The notes below the pieces were generated by a model, which did not search any database, was not told the origin of the DNA, and saw only the letters and a program-made list of their open reading frames with translations. From positions 1 through 13,317 of the forward strand of contig CAZZAE010000026.1 of NCBI GenBank assembly GCA_964652125.1: a stretch of 13,317 nt of DNA, written 5' to 3'. Each line of letters starts with the position of its first letter. The stretch's first letter is position 1. The translations under genes were made by a program, and so were the position numbers. Shown here piece after piece: positions 7,634 through 13,317 of this stretch. This DNA comes from CAZFNQ01 sp964652125 (GTDB lineage Bacteria > Patescibacteriota > Saccharimonadia > Saccharimonadales > JANWIN01).

Positions 7634-10060
7634 TTGACCGCACGACTACCAATACCTGGAGGTGACGATGGAAATTGGGGAGACATTCTCAATGAGTTTC
7701 TTAATGTCGGCCATAATTCTGATGGCACGCTTAAAGGTGTAGTCAAGACCAGCGGTGATCAGACAATCTCTGGCACTAAGTCTTTTAGTTCATCGCCTCA
7801 GGTACCTACCCCTAACAGCGCGAGTGATGCTGCTAGCAAAGCTTATGTCGATGCCAATAGTAGTGGGGCTACTGGTGCCACTGGCCCACAAGGTGCAACT
7901 GGTAGTACCGGTGGGCAAGGTGCTACAGGTGCTGGCACAACTGGGGCTACTGGAGCCACGGGTGGGAATGGCGCTACTGGAGCTACTGGTGCTACAGGTT
8001 TTGATGGTTTCGATGGGTCTACTGGTGCGACAGGTTCAGCTGGTTCTACTGGTGCGACTGGTAGTACTGGCGGGCAGGGTTCGAGTGGAGCAACAGGAGC
8101 TACTGGTACTGCTGGTGCCACCGGTACTGCCGGAGTTACTGGGGCGACTGGTCCACGCGGTTTCGCTGGTGGTGACACCTTTACCTTTACTTACGATAAC
8201 AGTTCGACGGCTGATTCAGATCCTGGCAACGGCAAGCTCAAGTTTGATAACGCTACAATTAGTTCTGTAGCGACTATCTTTGTAGATTTATTGGATAGTA
8301 ATGGTACGACCGTTACTAGCTGGCTCAACAACATGGGTGGTGGTGTTGTTAAACTGTTCAATAACTCTGATCCGACTAAGTTTGCCACTTTTACAGTCGA
8401 CACTGCCGAAGCGGCTGGAGGTTACACTAAGCTCCATGTCACTTATTTAACTAGTGCTGGTACATTGGGGACCTCAGTAGGAGACACCAATTTGACTTTT
8501 GCTCCGCCGGGACCAACTGGGCCGCCAGGCAACGCTAGTACCCAAGGAGCCACTGGAGCGACAGGCCCGGTGGGAGGTGACGGCGCGACCGGAGCTACTG
8601 GATCGGCTGGTGGTGCTGGAGCAGCTGGCTCGACTGGAGCCAGTGGTGCGACCGGACCCACTGGGGCAACGGGAGCTGGCGTCACTGGTGCTACAGGTAC
8701 GGCTGGTAGTGCCGGAGCAGCTGGCTCGACTGGAGCCAGTGGTGCGACCGGACCCACTGGGGCAACAGGAGCTGGCGTCACTGGTGCTACAGGCGCAACA
8801 GGCACTGGAGCAACTGGCGCAAGTGGGGCAACTGGGCCTTCAACGGTGGCCGATAATGTTTTCACTCTTCAAGACAATGGTGATAACACTAAACAGGGGC
8901 AATTCCAACTGTCTGGAGTCAGTACCGGTACGACTAGAACCCTGACTTGGCCTAATGCCAACGACACAATTGTAGGCCGTGATACTACTGATACCTTAAC
9001 TAATAAGACAATTTCTGGGGCATCGAACACTCTCAGCAATATTGCTGAATCATCAGTGACGAATCTGACAACTGATCTCGGGGCTGCCAACTCAATTGCT
9101 GCACTTAACGCAGCGCAGTCGGCAGCACTGTTAGCCGCTGAGAATGGCTACTTTGTTTGTTCGGGTGCCTTACTATCGGCCTCAAGTACGGCTGGCAAAC
9201 TTCAAAATGCTGCAGGCGTTATATTTCTTGGCACGACCGAGTATGTGGTTGCTGCCAATGCAGCCATCTCGACAACCATAACTACTCTCGCCTCTGGTCT
9301 ATCGGCAGGCCAAGCTGTATGGGTTAATGTTGAATATGATTCCTCTGGAGTAATTCAGTTTAACTCGGGGACTGCAGCTACAGCCGCTTCAGCTGTCATA
9401 CCAGACATTACTTCGGGTCGTGTGATTGCTGGGCGGCTCTATGTTCCATTCGGCGCAACGGCCGTTGATGAATCTTTATCATCTAATAATGGCAACGCTA
9501 AGCTTATTCAATCAGCAGTCACTAAGGTAGTCCATCCCAGCCGACTGTTTGCGACAGATACTTCTGCCACTCTTCTAACAGCCGGGTCTACCTGGCCGAC
9601 AAATGGTACCACTCTCACATCCATACTTGGCTCTACTGTCCCAATACCTGCAAAATCACTGTCGATTGGCGATACTTTTCATATAAGAGGTTCATTTAAA
9701 ATAATCAATAATACTTCAGCCAGTACACTCGCTTTAAAAATGCTTGCCGGAGGTAGTACTCTAGGAACCATCACAACCTCCTCATTGTCGACAAGCTCAA
9801 CAGTCCGACAAGCTACCTTTGAGTGGATAATAACATGTTCTGCTTCGGGTGCATCAGCAAAATTCTTAAGTGGAGCTAATCTATCTATTAGTGTTGCACT
9901 AACATCGGTTGGGTTTGAAACAGATCTAATCCAGGTTACGCAAGTAGCGTTTGACAGCACCACGGCCCAAGTATTTGACGTTCAGGCAAACCTTGGTACC
10001 GCAAGCTCAGGGGCAACCTTACAGCTTACCCAATTTTCAATAACTAAAATTCCGGTCTAA
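7634..10060 (+). CDS. Collagen-like stalk protein with fused beta-rich tip domain (unit C)
   Basis: 808 residues from a TTG start. Residues 1-353 equal those of the unit B stalk: base module, Gly-X-Y stalk 1 (78-180), globular insert (181-291) and part of stalk 2. The second stalk is extended by a tandem duplication and runs to about 402. After it comes a different distal end: residues 404-475 carry L-T-W-P-N-A-N-D-T-I-V-G and D-T-L-T-N-K-T-I-S-G, a module common in phage tail fibres; 476-590 contain an Ala/Ser-rich part that may be helical and then beta structure; 595-808 match the C-terminal half of the separate unit B protein at 4926-6164. The second globular insert and C-terminal domain of the unit B stalk are absent. 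No signal peptide or anchor is visible. It likely forms a trimeric fibre with a beta-sandwich tip. The stop is 2 bp before the ATG of the SGNH gene, so the two are almost certainly co-translated. Confidence 0.9.
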   Translation: MTARLPIPGGDDGNWGDILNEFLNVGHNSDGTLKGVVKTSGDQTISGTKSFSSSPQVPTPNSASDAASKAYVDANSSGATGATGPQGATGSTGGQGATGAGTTGATGATGGNGATGATGATGFDGFDGSTGATGSAGSTGATGSTGGQGSSGATGATGTAGATGTAGVTGATGPRGFAGGDTFTFTYDNSSTADSDPGNGKLKFDNATISSVATIFVDLLDSNGTTVTSWLNNMGGGVVKLFNNSDPTKFATFTVDTAEAAGGYTKLHVTYLTSAGTLGTSVGDTNLTFAPPGPTGPPGNASTQGATGATGPVGGDGATGATGSAGGAGAAGSTGASGATGPTGATGAGVTGATGTAGSAGAAGSTGASGATGPTGATGAGVTGATGATGTGATGASGATGPSTVADNVFTLQDNGDNTKQGQFQLSGVSTGTTRTLTWPNANDTIVGRDTTDTLTNKTISGASNTLSNIAESSVTNLTTDLGAANSIAALNAAQSAALLAAENGYFVCSGALLSASSTAGKLQNAAGVIFLGTTEYVVAANAAISTTITTLASGLSAGQAVWVNVEYDSSGVIQFNSGTAATAASAVIPDITSGRVIAGRLYVPFGATAVDESLSSNNGNAKLIQSAVTKVVHPSRLFATDTSATLLTAGSTWPTNGTTLTSILGSTVPIPAKSLSIGDTFHIRGSFKIINNTSASTLALKMLAGGSTLGTITTSSLSTSSTVRQATFEWIITCSASGASAKFLSGANLSISVALTSVGFETDLIQVTQVAFDSTTAQVFDVQANLGTASSGATLQLTQFSITKIPV
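8618..8793 (+). repeat. Tandem duplication inside the collagen-coding region
   Basis: Bases 8618-8697 recur at 8714-8793, a 96-bp (32-codon) shift, with one difference (AACGGG versus AACAGG). The unit B stalk has only one copy. The step is a whole number of codons and Gly-X-Y phase is recovered, so the stalk is lengthened without breaking the frame. Confidence 0.9.
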
Positions 10061-10062
10061 TC

Positions 10063-11346
10063 ATGTCCATTAAACAATTTACTTTTCTAGGAGATTCACT
10101 TACCCAAGGAACTTGGGATGGTACTTCATCAATTTCGCAGGGTGGTAAAGGTTGCTGGGTAGAACTAGTAGCAGAGCGGCTAGCAAACATCTCATCAATC
10201 GGTCCACTGGTGAGTGCAGGATTCCGAGGCATTTGGAAAGGTATATCACCTTACGGAAAAGGGGGACTAGAATGGTCACAAAGTGCAGGTTGGACACAGG
10301 TTGTTACTACTAATTCATTTGACAAAGTCCCATGGGGACTTGGCTGGTATGCTTCAGGTTCAACAAAAACAGTCTCTTACACCGTTCCGACCCAGTGGCG
10401 TCCAATTGTAGGTTTTGCGATTGATTGGATTGATTATAGTGGAGGCGGGAATTGGTCTTATCGAGTTAATGGTGGTGCGTGGACTGCAATGGGTCAATCA
10501 CTTCAAAACGATGATCACTATTGCCGTTTCTATGTTTCATCAGCGGTGCAGCCAGGCCAAACCATAGACATTCGGGCTGCCGATGTATCTGGCAGCTCAG
10601 TTGGTTGCTTTCCAGTCGGCATACATCCTTTCTTTATGGCGCCATCTACTACTGATGGACTTATAGTTCACAACATTGCAGCGGACGGTCAAACATTACA
10701 TGATCTCACGCTTCCTCATGGTTCAGGCTCGGGTGGAACAACTACTGCGGGTGATCGCATGGCTATCTTAGACAGTGTGAGACTAGGCACAGGAAGTCCG
10801 ATTGCCAGCACATCAACCATTGGTGCGTCGATAATGTTTATTAATGATGTTCCTGATATTAACAATACATCGACCTGGACAACGGATCTCAACACCGTTC
10901 ATACGCGTATTTCTGCGTTGTGCACAATGGGACTATTGAGCCCTTGGGAAGTGGACGTCGCCCTTGCGCCATATGCCGATCAGGCTTCATACCGATCACA
11001 AACAAAAACCTCAGCTGCCGGTTATTCGCCAGTAGTGCAGGTCTATGACATTTTCGATGCCTGGAACGCCGATGGTTTTGGCGGCCAAGGCGCTCAGAAC
11101 ATTGCACTATTTAATGAAGGTTTTATTATCAAGTTATTCGGTAGCAACGCAGTTCACGAAGGTCAGCTTGGTCATTTAGACCTTGCCGCTAGACTTTATG
11201 GCTGGATACGTGCCCAGTTTTTCTCTTCATACGCTGGAGTACCTAGTTTTACGGTTGCCAGTACCGCCACTACTCCAACAAGCTATGGCGGTCACATCCC
11301 CGCTCCAACAACTTATAATGCTGGGTTGCCCAATTTCATTGAATAA
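10063..11346 (+). CDS. SGNH/GDSL hydrolase paralogue with an Asn in place of the catalytic Asp (unit C)
   Basis: 427 residues, paralogous to the unit B enzyme along its length: both start with L-G-D-S-L-T-Q-G-T and share G-C-W-x-E-L-x-A-E-R-L and I-G-P-L. G-D-S is at residues 10-12, block III reads F-I-N-D-V with Asn261, and the inserted beta part contains N-W-S-Y-R-V-N-G-G-A-W (130-140). The C-terminal His motif reads N-A-V-H-E-G-Q-L-G-H: His365 is kept, but residue 362 is Asn (AAC, 11146-11148) where the unit B and fused proteins have Asp. The enzyme may work through a Ser-His dyad, be weakened, or serve mainly as a binding tip. No Shine-Dalgarno is seen before the ATG, which starts 2 bp after the stalk stop, so translation probably depends on coupling. 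No signal peptide. The last 40 residues are Pro/Thr/Ser-rich and unassigned. Confidence 0.87.
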   Translation: MSIKQFTFLGDSLTQGTWDGTSSISQGGKGCWVELVAERLANISSIGPLVSAGFRGIWKGISPYGKGGLEWSQSAGWTQVVTTNSFDKVPWGLGWYASGSTKTVSYTVPTQWRPIVGFAIDWIDYSGGGNWSYRVNGGAWTAMGQSLQNDDHYCRFYVSSAVQPGQTIDIRAADVSGSSVGCFPVGIHPFFMAPSTTDGLIVHNIAADGQTLHDLTLPHGSGSGGTTTAGDRMAILDSVRLGTGSPIASTSTIGASIMFINDVPDINNTSTWTTDLNTVHTRISALCTMGLLSPWEVDVALAPYADQASYRSQTKTSAAGYSPVVQVYDIFDAWNADGFGGQGAQNIALFNEGFIIKLFGSNAVHEGQLGHLDLAARLYGWIRAQFFSSYAGVPSFTVASTATTPTSYGGHIPAPTTYNAGLPNFIE

Positions 11347-11384
11347 TAGAAGTCAAACCGTTAAAACCAGTACCCAATCTGTAG

Positions 11385-11390
11385 TAAACT
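11385..11390 (+). promoter_or_regulatory. Candidate -10 element of a leaderless glycosyltransferase mRNA
   Basis: TAAACT ends 8 nt before ATG 11399, so transcription would begin at or within a base or two of the start codon. GAGAGG lies directly against the ATG, too close to act as a Shine-Dalgarno. No convincing -35 is seen. Confidence 0.35.
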
Positions 11391-11398
11391 AGAGAGGA

Positions 11399-12592
11399 AT
11401 GAAGTTTAGGTTTCACGTTATTAGTTTGCCTCATACTCAGACCACGGCTGAGTATACAGCTTGTGCCTATACACAAAAAGTTATTAAGTTTTGCCGGATG
11501 ATGAAGTCGTTGGGACATGAGGTCTATTTGTATGCTTCGGAGGAGAATGAGGCGCCCTGCGATGAGCTAATCACCATAGTTAGTAAAAAAGAGCAACGGC
11601 AGTGGTTTGGCGAATACGACTTCAAGCAACAATTTTTTAATATAGATTGGAATGAGACTTTGCCGCACTGGGTCATACCAAACGCCAGAGCAGTTGAGGA
11701 GATCAAGAAACGTGCCAAACAACGTGATTTTGTCTGTATTATAGGCGGCGTTTGCCAAAAACAAATATCCGATGGAGTTCCAGAGCTGATGAGCGTGGAG
11801 TACGGTATCGGCTACTATGGTGTTTATGCACCTTACCGAGTTTACGAAAGCTATGCCCAAATGCATTACGTTCACGGCCAAAAACAAGACGACAATGGCC
11901 GGTCTTTTGACGCTGTTATTCCCAATTACTTCGATCCGGCCGACTTCCCATTCAAGGCCAAAAAAGAAGATTTCTATCTGTTTGTTGGCCGCATGATCAA
12001 ACGCAAAGGACCGGATATGGCCTCTGAAGTCGTCAAACAAATTGGCGGCAAGTTAGTCTTGGTCGGTCAGGGTGTCGAAAAAATCGAAGGTGATAAAATC
12101 ATTGCCAAAGAAATAACCCTTCAAGGCAAGCATTTACTTCATTTGGGACATGCCGACACAAAAATGCGTGGTGACCTAATGAGTAGGGCCAAAGCCGTAT
12201 TTGTTATGTCCTATTATTTAGAACCATTTGGTGGCACTTCAATCGAGCCCTTATTTTGTGGCACTCCAGTTATTAGTTCAGATTGGGGAGCTTTCCCAGA
12301 AAATATCATTAGCGGTCAAGTCGGCTATCGGGCCCGAACCCTTGGCGAAGCCATATGGGCAGCTAAAAATTTAGACAAATTACAATCACCCAAAACTATA
12401 CGCAAATACGCTATTGATAACTTCAGTCTAGATAGAGTCAAATACCTTTATCAAGCATATTTTGAACAATTACATACACTTTGGGATGAGAATGGCTGGT
12501 ATAGCAAGTGGCATAATGGGATTTCTAAATATAACCGCTATAGTCGTTATGTCCCAGCTAATTTACCGCCAAAAACAAGCCCTAAGATGTAA
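11399..12592 (+). CDS. GT4-type (GT-B fold) glycosyltransferase
   Basis: 397 residues. Glycosyltransferase group 1 features are clear in the C-terminal half: F-V-G-R-M-I-K-R-K-G (195-204), L-V-L-V-G-Q-G (219-225), and the nucleotide-sugar motif E-x7-E at Glu275 and Glu283 within E-P-F-G-G-T-S-I-E, followed by C-G-T-P-V-I-S-S-D-W-G. The N-terminal half is the acceptor domain, starting with a beta strand and L-P-H-T-Q-T; a long helix follows. Family members move a sugar from an activated donor to a lipid, glycan or protein; neither donor nor acceptor can be named here. There is no transmembrane segment, so it is cytoplasmic or membrane-peripheral. It lies 52 bp after the fibre locus, on the same strand, with its own probable promoter. 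Its composition looks unlike the fibre genes (no Gly/Ala/Thr/Ser bias), so it is probably core chromosome. A role in glycosylating the Thr-rich stalks is possible but only a guess from location. Confidence 0.92.
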   Translation: MKFRFHVISLPHTQTTAEYTACAYTQKVIKFCRMMKSLGHEVYLYASEENEAPCDELITIVSKKEQRQWFGEYDFKQQFFNIDWNETLPHWVIPNARAVEEIKKRAKQRDFVCIIGGVCQKQISDGVPELMSVEYGIGYYGVYAPYRVYESYAQMHYVHGQKQDDNGRSFDAVIPNYFDPADFPFKAKKEDFYLFVGRMIKRKGPDMASEVVKQIGGKLVLVGQGVEKIEGDKIIAKEITLQGKHLLHLGHADTKMRGDLMSRAKAVFVMSYYLEPFGGTSIEPLFCGTPVISSDWGAFPENIISGQVGYRARTLGEAIWAAKNLDKLQSPKTIRKYAIDNFSLDRVKYLYQAYFEQLHTLWDENGWYSKWHNGISKYNRYSRYVPANLPPKTSPKM

Positions 12593-12619
12593 TTACTCAT
12601 GTAGGGGTCGTATATTCCG

Positions 12620-12648
12620 TTGCCCCCACACTGTTATTTAGCTATAAT
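12620..12648 (+). promoter_or_regulatory. Promoter of the tRNA-Asn gene
   Basis: TTGCCC (12620-12625), a 17-nt spacer and a perfect TATAAT (12643-12648), 14 nt before the tRNA 5' end. The tRNA is therefore probably transcribed by itself rather than from the glycosyltransferase gene. Confidence 0.7.
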
Positions 12649-12662
12649 GCAGCAGTCGACAA

Positions 12663-12737
12663 TCCGGGGTAGCTCAATGGTAGAGCAGGGCGCTGTTAAC
12701 GCCAAGGTTGCTGGTTCGAGTCCAGTCCCCGGAGCCA
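12663..12737 (+). tRNA. tRNA-Asn (anticodon GUU)
   Basis: A 75-nt cloverleaf. Acceptor TCCGGGG pairs with CCCCGGA, the D-stem is GCTC/GAGC, the anticodon loop is CTGTTAA with anticodon GTT, and the T arm is GCTGG-TTCGAGT-CCAGT. The discriminator is G, as usual for Asn, and CCA is encoded (12735-12737). The top pair of the anticodon stem (27-43) is a G-A mismatch and the T-stem has one G-U. It decodes AAC and AAU. Confidence 0.97.
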
Positions 12738-12757
12738 AAGTTCGAACCAAATATTAC

Positions 12758-12777
12758 AGAGGCTAAATGCCTCTTTT
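12758..12777 (+). terminator. Intrinsic terminator after tRNA-Asn
   Basis: AGAGGC (12758-12763), loop TAAAT, GCCTCT (12769-12774), then three more Ts, giving a run of four. The stem has six perfect pairs. The U-run is short, so termination may be partial. It separates the tRNA from the peptidase gene. Confidence 0.7.
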
Positions 12778-12789
12778 GTCCTTTTGGGG

Positions 12790-12795
12790 TATGAT
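12790..12795 (+). promoter_or_regulatory. Candidate -10 element of a leaderless peptidase mRNA
   Basis: TATGAT is followed by 6 nt and then ATG 12802, the spacing expected when the mRNA begins at the A of the start codon. No purine-rich Shine-Dalgarno is found in a suitable place. The -35 position falls in the terminator stem and does not match the consensus. Confidence 0.45.
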
Positions 12796-12801
12796 GTGGT
12801 T

Positions 12802-13317
12802 ATGAAAATGGTTTTATGCTCAGAAGGCTTTCATACACAAAACACTGTTGATGCGTGTGTAAAATTAGTCAATAAACCAAAAGACCAAATATCAATTGGG
12901 ATTATTAACGAAGCCTACGCGGTTGAAGAAGGCGACAAGCGATGGGTGCTGGATAACTTAAATTCGGTTGCAAGTAACTTTAGTGGTGAAATAGATATTG
13001 TTAACTTGCTGGCACTTTCAATAGAAGAAGTTGAGAAACGGCTAGCCGATAAGGATGTAATTTTTGTGGTTGGCGGTGACACCGACTACCTTATGAGAGT
13101 GTATCAAAAGACTGGCTTTGATAGACTATTGCCCAAACTATTAGAAACAAAAGTATATGTCGGAAGTAGTGCTGGTTCAATGGTTGTCGGCAAACGCATT
13201 TCTGCCGCTGCTTACAGGCTCATTTATGGCGAAGACAGTAAGTGGAACATAGACCAGTATGTTGGTCTTGTTGACCTTTCGGTAATGCCACATCTTGACT
13301 CACCACACTTTCCAAAC
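12802..13317 (+). CDS. Peptidase S51 / dipeptidase E-like protein (3' end outside window)
   Basis: The first 172 codons of a gene that is still open at the last base. The fold is that of the class I glutamine amidotransferase-like serine peptidases. Visible motifs: F-V-V-G-G-D-T-D-Y-L (88-97), corresponding to the family G-G-N/D-T strand-turn; the nucleophile elbow V-G-S-S-A-G-S-M (120-127) with Ser123 as probable nucleophile; and M-P-H-L-D-S (162-167) with His164 as probable catalytic base. S51 members such as dipeptidase E (about 230 residues) cleave Asp-X dipeptides; others hydrolyse cyanophycin or have unknown roles, so the exact substrate is open. The product should be cytoplasmic: no signal peptide. 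ATG 12802 is preferred over ATG 12808 because of the TATGAT element upstream. It sits after a terminator and shows no link to the fibre locus. Confidence 0.88.
   Translation, partial: MKMVLCSEGFHTQNTVDACVKLVNKPKDQISIGIINEAYAVEEGDKRWVLDNLNSVASNFSGEIDIVNLLALSIEEVEKRLADKDVIFVVGGDTDYLMRVYQKTGFDRLLPKLLETKVYVGSSAGSMVVGKRISAAAYRLIYGEDSKWNIDQYVGLVDLSVMPHLDSPHFPN

Larger units (their letters stand above)
7549..8693 (+). repeat. Long direct repeat, copy 2 (1145 bp)
   Basis: Second copy of 2838-3982. The 88 bp between the unit B hydrolase stop and this repeat (7461-7548) is AT-rich, lacks a clear terminator and does not resemble the DNA before copy 1, so the left edge of the duplication is sharp. Confidence 0.95.

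Noticed and set aside
2838..8693. Long direct repeat as copies of an insertion sequence or as a diversity-generating retroelement
   Set aside because: No transposase, terminal inverted repeats, target duplications or reverse transcriptase were found. The repeat is itself fibre gene and promoter, and no adenine-biased variable region is present.
12601..12629. AGGGG ... CCCCC pairing after the glycosyltransferase, as a terminator
   Set aside because: Short, with a long loop and no T-run, and the second arm overlaps the -35 of the tRNA promoter.
12663..12737. tRNA-Asn as an integration (att) site for the fibre locus
   Set aside because: The tRNA 3' end points away from the locus, no second copy of its 3' end was seen in the window, and there is no integrase.

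Overview
The window most likely comes from a bacterium of the Patescibacteria (CPR), with Saccharibacteria as the best guess. This is an inference from moderate GC, normal use of TAA, TAG and TGA as stops, probable leaderless starts, and a family of collagen-like fibre proteins beginning with a GDDGNWGDILNEFL-type module that I associate with these genomes. No rRNA or marker gene is present to prove it.

About 85% of the window (1-11346) is a surface-fibre/esterase locus. It holds four SGNH/GDSL hydrolases and three collagen-like stalk proteins in different states of fusion. Unit A (3-1952, 5' end outside the window) is one polypeptide: Gly-X-Y stalk, a small CBM5/12-like module, a second stalk, then an SGNH hydrolase. 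A convergent membrane-anchored SGNH protein follows on the minus strand (1958-2722). Unit B (2923-7460) is three tightly spaced genes: a collagen stalk with two inserted globular domains, a separate beta-rich protein, and an SGNH hydrolase. Unit C (7634-11346) is two genes: a collagen stalk whose C-terminus carries a relative of the unit B beta-rich protein, and an SGNH hydrolase. The stalks are built from modules known from phage tail fibres. The intact stalk proteins have no signal peptide that I can see.

Units B and C begin with an apparently perfect 1145-bp direct repeat (2838-3982 and 7549-8693). It covers the promoter region, ribosome binding site, TTG start and the first 353 codons, and it ends inside collagen-coding repeats. 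After that the two genes carry unrelated distal ends. This layout would let recombination exchange fibre tips and their esterases behind a constant promoter and base.

The right-hand 2 kb looks like ordinary chromosome: a GT4-type glycosyltransferase (11399-12592), a tRNA-Asn(GUU) with its own promoter and a terminator downstream, and the start of a peptidase S51/dipeptidase E-like gene that runs off the window (12802-13317). Both protein genes here seem to have a -10 element just before the start codon, which suggests leaderless mRNAs.

Working model (inference): the locus makes alternative extracellular or virion-like fibres, each pairing a collagen stalk with a tip domain and a carbohydrate or lipid O-deacylase, perhaps for attachment to and modification of a host or neighbour surface.
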